Assembly: GCF_954871325.1 (NCBI RefSeq)
Contig: NC_088777.1
Coordinates: 19,693,366 to 19,757,365 of the forward strand
From: Gordionus sp. m RMFG-2023
Taxonomy: Eukaryota > Nematomorpha > Gordioida > Chordodea > Parachordodidae
DNA length: 64,000 nt
Reading direction: 5' to 3'
This document shows positions 23,053-34,839 of the stretch, piece by piece (the stretch's first letter is position 1; every line of letters begins with the position of its first letter). A program made the translations under genes and the position numbers. The notes under the pieces were generated by a model that was not told the DNA's origin, ran no database searches, and saw only the letters and a program-made list of their open reading frames with translations.

Positions 23053-24223
23053 TAGGCGTAGCCAGTGGGGGGCAAGGGGAAATTTCCCCCCCCCCTCAGA
23101 AATTTATCACTTTTGTGAATATCATTTTAAGCTAATAAAAAATATTTCCCTTAGTCCTTCCCCCACTCCCTGACCCTCAAAAATGTATGCATATATCTTA
23201 ATCAATAATTTGAAAGAAAGAATGTAAAAGTTGATATTTTTTTATAAAACTATTCATCATAATTTATACATTTTTGGAAAAAAGCATTTATATATATAAA
23301 AAGTGAACCAAAAATGTTTTTATAGAAATGGAATATAAGCCAAAGATAAGTAGACAAAAGTGAAATGTATTATAATTATTAATAATAGATCCATAAAATT
23401 ACTAAATAATATAATATATCAAATATAATTTTTTATAAAGTGAGTAATTTAATTTATTTATCTTAATAAAAGTAAAATATAATTGTAAAACTATTGATAA
23501 GTTAAATCATAAATTAAATAAAAATAATTAAAGCACTATACAAACAGTGGAATATTATATGTCGTAGATTTACAGTATATCTAATTTTATCAATTATCAT
23601 ATGACAATCAAATAATTTTTACCAATATAGCGAATTATATTTTTTAAAGAAAACTATAAAATATTGATAAGGACATGAGAAAATATCTTTTAATGATATT
23701 GTAGGATAAATAATAAGAAGATTAATTTTTATTATCATTTTTTATTTAAAAATAAATAGATGGCGTTAAATAATTGAATGCAAATTGTTGCTGTATATAT
23801 TATCAAGAACATTGATTAGAAAAATTGTTAAAATATTAACTGTAATATATTCTCTAACTGTCAAATATGTCTGTAAAAGTATAATTTTACTTAGTATTTT
23901 GTAACTGATTCTATATAAGAGGAATATCAACTATATGTTTACTTACTTTTTAAATAAATTTCTTATACTTGTTTGGAATAAATTATTACCATGCTTTTAT
24001 ATTAATGTATATACAAGTAATTTATTATATTTTATATAAACCAATAAAAATATATTTCATATTTGTTCCATGCTTATTTTTTTTATTAAAATACCTCCTA
24101 TCTTGTAAAATTATTTTATGACTATATATAGACTAAGGTAACCCGGCCGAAGGCCCGCCCAAAATAAGGTCTGAGTAATTTTTTAATCCCCCCCCTTTAG
24201 GAAAATCCTGGCTACGCCTATGA
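23053..24223. mobile_element. hAT-like non-autonomous element (TAGGCGTAGCCAG ends)
   Basis: The ends are TAGGCGTAGCCAG and CTGGCTACGCCTATG. ACCCAAGCCT precedes and ACCCAGGCCT follows, a 10-bp imperfect duplication whose exact limits are unclear. Poly-C/G runs lie just inside both ends. A palindromic CCCGGCCGAAGGCCCG patch lies near the right end. The second copy is at 50804-53882, and parts recur inverted inside 42670-44590. The interior is A/T-rich and non-coding. Confidence 0.75.
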
Positions 24224-24890
24224 CCCAGGCCTCCCTTAAAATGTTGATTAAACAAGTCTGCATAGGGAAAAGGACATTATTTTGCTAACTATTGAAGTAA
24301 AATAAAATTTACATCATGTGATGTGATCCTGTCTTTAGTATATATTATAAAATCTATAGATACTTTGGTCAACATAACTAACAACCGTAATGGTGAATTA
24401 AGGCTAATTGAAAACAAATCGCATCATTCATCAAATTTTAAAGATTATAATCAAGTTAGTTTTTTTTTAAATTAATATTTCGTTAAAACCGATAACTTAA
24501 ATTTACGGGAATCTAATCTTACGGGAATCTAATCTCTTTATTGAATATCGACATCAAGCCTTATATAAATTTTACCTATTAAAGTATCATTTCAAATGTA
24601 ACAAGTGTTGTCTTAAATAGATAAATCAGTTTAAAATTGATACTTTGCAGAAATGATAAACTTTACGTTTAAAATTAAGCTATAATTTGAAATAATTTAC
24701 GAGGAAAAATATTATTCCATATAAAATTTAGCTAATAAAAATTTAATTTTTTAAATAAATCGATTTTTTTAATAAGGTGATTAAAGGCCGATTTGGATTT
24801 TAAGAGTCTCCAAGTAGCTTTCATATTAGCCGGATCTTCCATAACTAAAGAACGCACTTTTGTAGGATTTAATTCTTCATTTATTTTTTA
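24224..24890. other. AT-rich stretch without recognised content
   Basis: Only a short local duplication (TTACGGGAATCTAATC twice near 24505-24535) is seen. Confidence 0.4.
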
Positions 24891-24892
24891 AA

Positions 24893-25612
24893 TTGCTTGG
24901 AAATACAGGGTTTCCCATTCAAAAAAGGAAAAGTTTCAATAATAAAAGGAAAACGTTCTATCAAAAAAGGAAAAGGTCCAATCGAAAAAGGAAAAGTGTC
25001 AATCAAAAAAGGAAAAGTTCCAAAGACTTAGGAAAAAGTTTGATCAGAAAAGGAAAAGGTTCAATCAAAGAAAGTAAAGAGTCAAATAAAAAAGGGAAAA
25101 GTGTCAATCAAAAAAGGAAAATCGTTATTTTTTAAATTTTTTTTCTTGTCAATTTTTCTTAAATTTTTATTTATTTTTATTATTCCTTCTTATTTTATTT
25201 CTATCTTGCGATTTACTTTATTTTTCCTACTATATCTTTTCTCAATTTATTTTTCTTCTCATTTTTGATGCAAGGTTTCCCATTCAAAAAAGGAAAAGTT
25301 TCAATCATAAAAGGAAAAGGTACAATCAAAAAAGGAAAGAAGTCAAAATCATAAAAGGAAAAGGTTCAGTCAAAAAAGGAAGTGTCAAACAAAAAAGGAA
25401 ATTCAATCAAAAAAGGAAGTGTCAAACAAAATAGGAAAAGCAATCAAAGTAAAATTAACATTAAAAAAGGAAAAATTGTTATTCTTGTCAATTTTTCTTA
25501 AATTTTTATTTGTTTTATTATTCCTTATTTTATTTCTAACTTTTAGCGATTTCTTTTCTTTATTTTTCTTGCTATATCTTTTCTCAATTTATTTTTCTTC
25601 TCATTTTTGATA
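24893..25612. repeat. Tandem duplication carrying a GGAAAAGTGTCAATC minisatellite
   Basis: Two copies of a unit of about 350-370 bp. Each has a block of 15-18-bp repeats (CAAAAAAGGAAAAGTGTCAA; 24912-25128 and 25273-25475) followed by the same pyrimidine-rich tail (CTTGTCAATTTTTCTTAAAT). The open frames over these blocks encode only Lys/Ser/Arg-rich period products and are not annotated as genes. Pyrimidine-rich DNA continues to about 25870. Confidence 0.85.
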
Positions 25613-26115
25613 ATTCTTTTATCTTTTTAAAAATAATTTATAAATTTTCCGTTATTTTTCTTCACCTTTCTGCTCAATTTTTTCAACAATTCTTTACTTT
25701 TTTTTCATCATACATAACAATAATTTGACTTTTTATGATTTTTTCTCCTTATATTGTAATCTTTTACATACATTTCTAACCTTTTCAAACTCTTTAATTC
25801 ATTTTTAATCTTATTATTTTGATCTTTTCTCAATTTTTTTTTCTCATTTATGATAATTCTTTTTAGGAATTATATTTAATTTTCACTAAATTTTTGGCAG
25901 ACAATTTTTTTATATTTGAATTTTTTACATATCAAATTATTTAATTACAATTACGATATATATGTAATATAGTAAGAAACAAAAATTTATATTAATCATT
26001 AATAATTCCCCTTCTTCTACATTTTGGAATACTGGTCTCCATATTTCTAAAATGATTTATTGCATTCCCCTCATATATTCCTCTCTCTGCATGCTCTATA
26101 AAACGATCCTCCTCG

Positions 26116-26350
26116 TTATTGTTTGATTTCTGACAAAATCCTTTCATTGAAAAACATATTTTCAATTGGATTAAGATAAGGACTGTAAGGTGGTAAATAT
26201 TTCAATGTATGTTCTCTTCTTTCTATCGATTCCCTAATTGTATGATTATGATGAAATTGAACATAATCCATCACAAAAATCATATTCATCATGTTACCTT
26301 CTTCATGATTTAATATTTCAATTACAAAGTTGCTAAAGTATATAGCGTTA
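26116..26350 (-). pseudogene. Tc1/IS630-type DDE transposase, C-terminal part
   Basis: Reads FVMDYVQFHHNHTI and YLPPYSPYLNPIENMF, the second and third DDE/D blocks of the IS630/Tc1-like (DDE_3) superfamily. The usual D-N pair is D-Y here. Beyond the motif, pieces resembling the family tail continue out of frame to about 25990. On the upstream side the gene is cut at 26350 by the hAT at 26351-31067. At 31070 a few codons fitting the preceding residues (ERVVN) resume, but little of the N-terminal half is recognisable. A relic. Confidence 0.85.
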
Positions 26351-27414
26351 CAGGCAGGGGCGGACTGGCTATAAGACCAGGTGGGCATTTTGGCCACGTG
26401 GCCGCGAGGAATTGTCCACTTTTAAGGCCGATCAGAGAAAAATATAACAAGAGGCCGTTAGAAAAAAAAAATTATGTTCACATTATTTTCTCTTATCATT
26501 AATTTATTTATAATGGTAACTATTATTTGAATATCATATTCCTTGAGAATTATCATGTCGTTTACTATATTTTAATGCATAAAATATTAATAACGTCGCT
26601 TGACGTCATACATCATTACCACGAGCTCTGTTTTTTTTCAAGTGACTTAAAAACGCTTCCTTTTGAGTTTGATTAGAGTAAAAGATAAGTTTTGATTAAT
26701 TTATTATATTTTCATACATTAATTTATTATAGAAATAATAGAGCCAACATTTGTGATTGTATTTCTTGTTCTTAATTCATTGAAATTAAATAGAACCTAG
26801 GTATAATAATTTTAATATAATAAATTTTTTGATCAATTTGATTTTCTATTGTTATTTTTTAGTATTAATTAATTGATTGTTAATTTATGTTATTTTAATA
26901 CTAACTAAGCTCAACGAACATAGATTGTTAAAATGATTACAACAATATACTTATCATTTGCAAAATTTTCAATAAAATTTATTGTATAAACCAAATATAT
27001 TAATCAACTTTATATAGCTATTTTTTACACATATTTATGATCATTGAATGAGATGTATGTAAAAAGTCAAAAGTAAACAACTTATTTATATTTCACAACC
27101 CATATACAGTATGTTTTTTATTACTGGCCTGGCTGGTTCAACAGATTTTTATAAAAATAAGTAATTTTACATGAAAAAATATATAACATATTAAAAAATA
27201 AATGTGCACAAATAATAATAATAAGAAGCCTATTATATATTAATAATGTAATATCCAATCTTCGTTGGTGTTATAAATGAGATATAATATATATTATTAA
27301 TGTTATAAATGTCATATATAATTATGATGCTTGACATTATTGATATTGATATGTAATATACGAATTTCGATACATATGTAACACACAAATTACCATATTG
27401 ATATATATATGTAA

Positions 27415-28015
27415 TATACAAATTCCATAGTTGGGATTTAGCTAATTTTTCAATTTTCTCATCCGTGCTTGGAGTCAAATGCCTATGAATATCCAAAAGA
27501 ACCAAACCATTCGATCTAATTTCTGAAGTTGTACTTCTTCTTAGGAGGGTTAGGGCTTGTGCTAATATATTTAATAATTTTAATGCATTGGGAAAATAAT
27601 CTAAAAGATGTTTAAAATAATGCAAAGCATCCAGAGTATTTTTTGGGACTCTATCAACCATAGTTAATTTTTATACCATAGTTGGCATTCAGCTAATAAG
27701 GCATCATAATATGCTTTTTATTATAAAAATACTAAATATTTTATTATTTTTCTATACCATCTGAAAAAGATTGGGAAGGCTTTTGTGGAAGTAATATTTG
27801 TTGGTAGGTGCTGCCTGATGAATTAAAAACCGTTCATTTATTTAAGTTATAAATGTATCTAAGAAACGGATAAAGACATTTATTTTATAATACTCTTCTA
27901 CTGACCCTATATTAATGTTTAGACGATGAGCTTGTCTTGCTGCAAGTCGAGGGAGACAAATATTAAACTCGTATAGCTCTGCTCATATAAAATGTGAAAT
28001 TCTTCATCAACATTA
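27415..28015 (-). pseudogene. hAT transposase C-terminal half (PRKRIR-like)
   Basis: The frame from 27661 to about 27430 reads LDYFPNALKLLNILAQALTL, LRRSTTSEIRSNGLVLLDIH, the hAT dimerisation domain of the THAP0/PRKRIR-like group. Upstream (about 27780-28010), out-of-frame pieces SLPRLAARQAHRLNIN and YYKINVFIRFLDTFITQ match the preceding family region. Frameshifts and stops are present. It is interrupted on its N-terminal side by the LINE and resumes at 29880. Confidence 0.8.
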
Positions 28016-28019
28016 GCCC

Positions 28020-29832
28020 TAATTTAATTTTTATTTTTCTTTTTAGCTTTCACCTTTTCTGGTGATAAGCTCCTTCATTATCTCTCTCCACTTTATGTTA
28101 TTCATGCTATCTCTTTTATTTAATTTATACTTCTTCATATTGGCTCTAACTTTATGGCCCCATTGAAGTTTTTTCCTTTTTACGTTTACCCATCACTTCC
28201 AAACTCAACCTTATTTCCTATATAGTTAATTGTGTGCCCATACCACCTAAGTCTGTTTACCATTATCTTAATCTTATTGGGCACTACCTATAAACTTCCT
28301 AGTATTCTTGTACTTCGCACCTTATCCTTTCTTGTTACCCCAGCAATCATCCTTAGCATTCTCATCTCCATAGTTTGTAGACTTCTCTCGCCTGATCCTT
28401 TGGTTGGCCATGTTTACGAACTATATAGAATAGTTGGTTGTACTATGGAACTGTAAATTTTTCCCTTCAATTTGTGTGGGATTCATTTGTCAAAGAGCAC
28501 TCCAGATAAAGATCTTCACTTTAACCACCCTTGATTAATTTTACTCTTTATCTCTTTCTCTATTGTGCCGTTTGTTTGTATGCCCAAATATTTGCAACTT
28601 TCAATTGGCGATATCTGCCATTCATTTATATCAATGCTCTCTGTTTCATCTCCTAACCATATACTCCGTCTTTTCTCTATTTACTTTTAGTCCGTGCTTT
28701 TCTAGGATATTTATCCAATTCACTAATCTTTCATTTCATCCTTAAATTCAGCAAGTATCACATATCATCTGCAAATATCATATTCCAAGGGACTGTTTGA
28801 GATATAGACTGTGATAATACATCTATTACTGTTGTGAAGAGAAGTGGGCTGAGAGCCGACTCTTGATGAACTCCCTCGGCTATTGTGAAGCCTGTTGAAG
28901 TACCAGTTGTGCTACGGACCTTGTTGTATGGCCCATATACATATCCTGCATTATTCTTATATATTTTTCGGGAACCTTTTTGTGGCGTAGCGCTCACCAG
29001 ATAAGTTTTCTTGGAATTCTATCGAAGGCCTTTTCTAGATTGAGATAGACCATGAATAACTTTTTGTTCTTTTCCCTGTATTTTTCGCTCATTTGCCTAA
29101 TTGCGTGGATTGCATCAGTCGTTGATCTCCCAGGAATAGAGCCAAACTGAGTCTCTCCTATTTTGATTATGTCTCTTAACCTTTTTTCTATTATTTTTTC
29201 ATAGAGTTTAAGACAGTGTGACATTAGTTTTATCCACCTGTAATTTTGACAATTGTGTGGATCCCCTTTATTTTTGAAGATAGGAACTAGATAGCTCTGC
29301 CTCCATTTTTGAGGAATCTCTTAATTTCCCAGTATTTTATTGTACAGATTTGTGAGGATATGTATTTCATCATCTCCTAGGGCTTTAAGGCTTTATATTG
29401 GAATATCATCTGGACCCTTAGCTCTTTTATTTTTCATATTCGTGAGGCATGTGATTATTTCTTGTTCTGTTATTGGCTGTTTAAGGTTTTGACATTTCAT
29501 CTAGACGTAGTATGTGGGGATTAAAGTTGAGAAGCTCCTGAAAATATTCTTTCCATTGTATATGTTATCGTATGCCATTGCTTTGGCCCTAGCCACCGCC
29601 TTTGTATTTTTTGTATTTTGTCTTATTTGGGTTTTTGGATTTGTACCATATTTTATATAGGGCTTTTTTCTCCTGTATAGTGGTTTGTACCTCTTCATTC
29701 CACCACTATCGTTCTTTGTATGATTTGTTGCCTCCCTTTGTCAAGCCTAGTGTCGATTTGGCAGTGTCTATTACTGTTATTGATTTTAATCTACCCTATT
29801 TGATACATGGTTCAAGTTTAATCTTGTTTTAA
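28020..29832 (-). mobile_element. RTE-type LINE, 5'-truncated
   Basis: Minus-strand reverse transcriptase in order from 29830: pre-RT segment NTKAVARAKAMAYDN, then KRAKGPDDIP, FGSIPGRSTTDAIHAIRQMS, FMVYLNLEKAFDRIPRKLIW, EGVHQESALSPLLF and the catalytic FADDM (RT motif YADD). A C-terminal thumb region (RLRWYGH-like) follows out of frame to about 28200. No endonuclease domain is present, so the copy is 5'-truncated. Three or more frame breaks make it inactive. Its 3' end lies near 28020. It splits the surrounding hAT transposase gene. RTE clade is inferred from motif wording. Confidence 0.82.
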
Positions 29833-29879
29833 GTGGATTTATTATTAGGTGTAAATCTAATGAGTTCTAATAAAATACT

Positions 29880-30330
29880 CTCCTCTATTCTCAACTCAAC
29901 GTCTCGATTAAAAAATTGGTATAAGTATTGAATCCAATAATTTGCTTGCTTCCGAGGAAATATCTCTTTCAGTCCATTGTGATATTTCAGTAAGAGAATT
30001 ATTAATCGTCTCTTCTAACTCCATAAAAGCTATTACTGCTTGATGGCGAAGACTCCATCTCGTTGGACAAGCTTTTCTTTCTCCTTTTTGGACGCTGTTT
30101 AAAATATTTTGTCGCTGGGATATTTTATTACAGAATCCCCTAAAGCTTTAAATTTTACAAGATTACGAAAATTACCTTCATTATTATTATTTAAGTTCAA
30201 GCTTCCTGAATCCAAATGGTCACGTAATGCTAGGCCCAGCCACAATATAGAATGACCTTAAAAGTTAGTTTGATCTTACATCTATTTTCTTTTGCTATTT
30301 TAATCCTATTTTTGTCAATATGTGATGAAA
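29880..30330 (-). pseudogene. hAT transposase middle region upstream of the LINE
   Basis: Reads GLALRDHLDSGSLNLNNNNE and GNFRNLVKF (about 30260-30140), then KACPTRWSLRHQAVIAFMEL (about 30090-29990). These are the GNF and TRW segments of the PRKRIR-like hAT family. Stops interrupt it. It is the N-terminal side of the relic at 27415-28015. Confidence 0.72.
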
Positions 30331-31060
30331 TGGGAATCATATCCTCACTTAGAAATAATTTGAAGAAATCATCAGTTCATAGCTTTTGTGATTATGATTG
30401 TGAAAGATTTCTCTAACAGGAGTCTTAACAGTTAAGCTTAACTAAATTTCTTCCATCATATCTTGGGCCAAACAGAACACATATCTTGCAAGTCTCGGAT
30501 AGAGAATGCTAGCCATAACCATCAAGTAAAAGAGCTGTTTTGAAATTTTAACTTTCGATTAGCACATAAAGTTTGTGGATATTGAAAATTGAGGTGTGGA
30601 ATATAAATATATTATAAAATAAATATTTATCATAGGTTTCTTTATTACCTTTTTAAGAAGTGTATGTCTTTCTTCTAGGCTAAATAAAATATTATAAAAT
30701 TATTTGTACTTTTTTGCTTTTTTTGTGTTGACTAGGATTTTCATCATCATGGTTTAAAAAAATTTCTTATGTCCTTGATTATTATTTGACTAGAAATTTG
30801 AAAATGATAGATAAATATTATGCCACTAGAAATTAGAAAATAATAGATAAATATTATGCCAAAAACTTGATTAAATAAAATAACTTAGTAAATGAATGTG
30901 ATTAATTAAATATATATTTAAAAAGAAAGAGATAGGAATAAATACTATAAAAGATAAATTAATATAAACAATAATATTTTTTTTAAATATATCCGGCATT
31001 TTCATTTTTTGGCTTTGGGAAGGGGGGATATTTGCCCACCCCCCTCTCCCCGCTGCGTAC
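30331..31060. other. 5' remainder of the hAT element
   Basis: A/T-rich DNA with further decayed pieces, ending in the G/C-run terminal region (31019-31067). No intact frame. Confidence 0.4.
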
Positions 31061-31731
31061 TCGCCTGTAACAACCCTTTCTCATTATTTTATCTATCTGT
31101 TTTTATGACAATATTAACTTAATTTGGTACAATAGATATAAAATATATTCATGAATCAATGCACATCATTAAATTCTATATTTTGATTATTTTATTCTAA
31201 AAATAATGTGTAGTTTGTTATGGCAAATATTTTTACCCCGCATTTAACAAGTTATTAACATTCTTTTACAATTAATCATATATGTTATAACTAATTTCCT
31301 CATTTCAATTTTAAATCTATTTCGGTTCTTAGTATTGTATGAATATTATACACACCAAGTGGATTTATTTTTTTTTTGAAAAGAAAATTGAATTTGGAAG
31401 TGTAAATATGTCATTTGTCACTTCCTTTAAAGGCTAAGGTGTATAAAGATACTACCCTCAGCTTAATGCAGACATCTGCTTAATATTTATAGATTCTACC
31501 ACATTCCACATATTTTGCTTATAAATGATACCGCACTTATATTGAATTTAATATAACCTAAAATGATTTATTATCACTACTTTATTATTACTAAAATTTG
31601 GGCTTGATATTGGGCATTTAACAAGTAGGCAACAATGTGAGCTGTTGAACTGAGATTTTTTAAAACTTATTTAAAATATTTTATTTCTGGCGGGACCCGA
31701 TTGAATAACATGCTGTTATAAAGGATTATTT

Positions 31732-31943
31732 TTAACGTGGGTCAGAGTACTTTTCCCCCTTGATAACAATGATATAGCTAAGAGTTATGGTATATTTATG
31801 AACTTTAAAATTTTTTTATCCAAAATTGTTCATCGGTCTAAATATCACTAATTTTTCTTTGACCTATTTATCACAAACAGTTTCTTCAGCAACGGATACT
31901 TTTAAAAATTTTTATTTGCAACATTTTTTAGAGAAATCACATC
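31732..31943 (+). CDS. Possible upstream exons of the 32012-33273 gene
   Basis: Two open segments join in phase. The first ends at 31789 (reading TWVRVLFPLDNNDIAKSY, donor G|GTATAT). The second is 31881-31943 (SSATDTFKNFYLQHFLEKSH, acceptor ATTTATCACAAACAG, donor ATC|GTGAGC). The second exon then leaves one extra nucleotide, which does not fit the frame of the exon at 32012. Either an exon is missing, or a one-base error or mutation exists (a T run lies at 31923-31929), or these belong to another gene. No function is recognised. Confidence 0.35.
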
Positions 31944-32011
31944 GTGAGCTGAGCTTAATTAAATAGATTTGATGTTATTTCGAAAAAAATTAATATATGT
32001 TAATTAAATAG

Positions 32012-33273
32012 GAGTATACCCGTTCAAAATGTTTAAAATATCTACAAAAGCTTTATCTAGGAGAGGTTTCGCCAACTGTTTTTGACAGGGTAATTTATTA
32101 ATAAGGTGTATTCTTTTGATATTTCCCATAAGAATTTTCACTGATGTTAAATAGTAAATTGGCGAATACAGCTTTTGTAAATATTTTATAATAATTGTAA
32201 TTTATTGTTGTTATATTTACAAAACATTTCATACTAACTGGATTCTTCTTTATCTTATATTTGGTCAGTTTGTTAAAATGGAATTAAAATCAAAATGTGG
32301 GATACACTTGTTAAAGTATTGTCTAGTTGAGTAAGCTAATTCTTGATTATGTTTGAACTACTATCAAAAATATCATTATTTTTTTTATTAATAACATAAT
32401 TTTTAGGGATTAAATTCGTTAAGATGGCTTGACTAAGATCGGGCATATAGCACTATGATTTAATAATGTTATTTCATTCCAGTGGCGTAGCTAGGAATTT
32501 TACTTAGAGGAGGTCCATACATATAAAAGTCTGGGGGGCTTTGGCCTCCAGACCCCCTTTAACGGGTCTTCGGCCGGGTTTATCTTAAAAATTATAACAA
32601 TATATTCGACATTGTATAATATACATATTTTTTAAATTCATCAATAATATATTATTATAATTTAGTAGATTATTCTCAATAAATTTATAATAATACTATC
32701 CAGAATAATTTCAATAGTATAATAATATCCTTCCACAAACATCAAAAATAGAAAAATATAAATATTCATGGTATTTATTTGATATTAAGTCTTTTGAAGG
32801 CATAATCTAAAAAAAAAATTTTTCTCTGGGAGGGGTCCAAATCCGGAAACCACTCCCGTAGCTACGCCACTGTTTCATTCCATCGAAGTACACATGAAAA
32901 AATTATGAGTTTTACTTAGTCCCAAAAATAACATTGTAGAGTATTTTGGGCGTTCAAATACATTTTCGTCCGATTTGCCAACCCTACTTTTAAAGAAGAA
33001 AAATGTAAAGAAAAATGGTTTAGCAAAAATAGGACACTTATTTGTTTATATAAATTTATCAAAGATTATTTATCTAAATTATTTTATTCTTTAAAGAAAT
33101 ACTCTGAAAATCCTCTTCCGAATGTCACTGAATTGCCACAAAAATTTAAAAAGGATTCAATTGTATTTCGCTTTTCAAACGACACGGCTCAAAAGTTTAA
33201 AGATGATAACAAAAAGGTTTCGAGAAATTATTCATATCAAGATGATAACCTGATTTATAAGAAAAAAGAATAA
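32012..33273 (+). CDS. Unrecognised multi-exon host gene (3' part)
   Basis: Three exons fit in phase with GT-AG introns: 32012-32089, 32269-32330 and 32940-33273 (stop TAA). They give about 157 residues. The first reads CLKYLQKLYLGEVSPTVFDR, the second MELKSKCGIHLLKYCLVE, and the last begins VFWAFKYIFVRFANPTFKEE and contains SENPLPNVTELPQKFKKD, ending Lys/Glu-rich. In each exon the alternative frames close or fail to join. The last intron (609 bp) contains a 393-bp hAT MITE, so it was about 208 bp before insertion. The start is not identified. No domain is recognised. The C-terminal tail is basic and polar. Confidence 0.55.
32480..32872. mobile_element. hAT MITE in an intron, exact 8-bp duplication
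   Basis: TTTCATTC at 32472-32479 and 32873-32880. The ends are CAGTGGCGTAGCTAGGA and TAGCTACGCCACTG (inverse). An inner GC-rich patch reads CTTCGGCCGGG. It ends 67 bp before the acceptor of the exon at 32940. Confidence 0.93.
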
Positions 33274-33769
33274 AAAAGAGATTCTGTTAATTTTTAATTC
33301 GATCTGATCTAACAATCACTAGAATAATTAAGCATTATCGTTTGAAAACTATATTAATTGTAAATTTTTAATTTAACTTTTAAAAATATATTTTATAAAA
33401 ATTATTCGAAAAAAAAACAGAAAAATTTTTAATCAAAAAATATTAATAAAAAATAATACCTTTTCTAAACGATTGGTGCAATGTTAAATACAAGCTTCTT
33501 TTAAAAGTAGCGCGTAGCTATTTTTTTTCAGTGGTAACGATATTGATATTTTTAAAAGGCGATTATTTATTTTTCCACTTTTTTTATAAATAGTTTTCAG
33601 TATGATAACAAAATTAACAGTATTTTATTAATTTTACCAGTATAAATAATAATGTATCAGTATTTTCGGTTTAAGTATAAAAAAATTTGGTATTTTAATA
33701 GATTTACCAGAAAATATATTTTTTTTTTCAGTATTATTGATTTATAAGTTAATTTGGGTTTTCTCCATT

Positions 33770-34040
33770 ATTTAAATTATATTATCAGCAAACAAAGTTC
33801 ATTATTTAAATTAGTTTACCAGTAAAAATAAATTTATTATTAATTAATTTTTCAATGAAATAAATTTCTTATTTAAATTAATTTACCAATAAAATATATT
33901 TATATGTATTTACCAGTAAAATAAATTTATTATTTATACTAATTTCCCAATAATAAATTTATTTGAATTAATATACCAGTGGATTCATTATTTAAATTAA
34001 TTTTTCAGTAAAATAAATTCATTATTACAATTAATATCTA
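33770..34040. repeat. 33-36-bp AT minisatellite
   Basis: About eight diverged copies of a unit containing ATTTACCAGTAAAATAAATT and ATTATTTAAATT. Looser copies begin near 33600. Confidence 0.75.
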
Positions 34041-34384
34041 AATTTTGAGATTTTTGGAAAAATTATAATCACTATATAATGTCTAATTTTTTTAAATCGA
34101 CCCAAGATTTGTTTGTTGTGATATCATTTTATAAATGATAATAACAATAAACGCCACCTTGCAAATTAAATAGTATTAACTTATATTTTCTTATAATTAT
34201 TTTAATTTTAATGACTTATTTATATCTATTATAAGAAAATAAATTAATACATAATTAATAAAATATTTAAATAATGTTGCCCCCAGAATTTTCAGGTTAC
34301 TTAGACATTTTAATTTTGACAAATTATATCTCTCTAACCCTTTGCTCCTATCTGCCCTAACCTAGTTAATATGTTGTTTTTAGA

Positions 34385-34596
34385 ATTCTTTTTTGATCAA
34401 ATCTTATTTTTACTGGTCAAAATTATTTTTTAATAAAAATAACTTATCAATTTTATATTTAATGATATACAATTATTATTTCATAGTGGAGTCTAAATGT
34501 CAGAAGGCTTCATTAATTCGGTTATTTAAAAAAAAATATGATAGTCAAGGTAAATTAAGGCTGATAGAGCGCCTTGGAAAGAGGGATAACACCTAG
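34385..34596 (+). CDS. Possible terminal exon, unrecognised
   Basis: An open frame of about 70 codons follows a good acceptor (ATGTTGTTTTTAG) and ends in TAG. The last half has coding-like codons and reads KKKYDSQGKLRLIERLGKRD. A second possible acceptor (TTATTTCATAG) lies at about 34484. It has no motif recognised and no upstream exon found. Confidence 0.35.
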
Positions 34597-34754
34597 ACCA
34601 CACATTTTGGGAGAAAGAATCTGACAATTCTTATATGAAATGTTTAGATACAAAAAAGGATTAGCAATTTTTCTAAATCGAGTGGTAATAATTTTTTAAA
34701 GATCGATGAGGTCCAAAATATGAATGAAATTCTTGTACCAAAAAGGTTGTTAAA

Positions 34755-34797
34755 AATTTAAAATAAGGGCCCTGGTAGGGCCGGGCCTGTAGGTCTC
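34755..34797. mobile_element. GC-rich hAT-MITE end fragment
   Basis: GGGCCGGGCCTGTAGGTCTC plus TG is the inverse of the CAGAGACCTACAGG terminus found at 10161. The left end is not found. Confidence 0.5.
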
Positions 34798-34839
34798 TGA
34801 TTTATATTAAATTAAAAAAAATTATTCATAGAGGTGAAC

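Larger units (their letters stand above)
26351..31067 (-). mobile_element. hAT transposon inserted in the Tc1/IS630 gene, carrying a LINE
   Basis: The ends are CAGGCAGGGGCGGACTGG and, inverted, CAGGCGAGTACGCAGCGGGG. The only target duplication visible is TA (26349-26350 and 31068-31069). Removing the insertion with one TA keeps the interrupted transposase frame open. A 2-bp duplication is odd for a hAT, so these may be ends of a different type around a hAT gene. On the minus strand it encodes a decayed PRKRIR-like hAT transposase, split by an RTE LINE (about 28020-29832). Confidence 0.75.

Noticed and set aside
24893-25135. 80-codon Lys/Arg/Ser-rich ORF
   Set aside because: It covers the 15-18-bp minisatellite. 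Composition and repetition explain the open frame.
26351-26397. N-terminal residues of the 93-codon Tc1/IS630 ORF
   Set aside because: They are translated from the inserted hAT terminus, not from the transposase.
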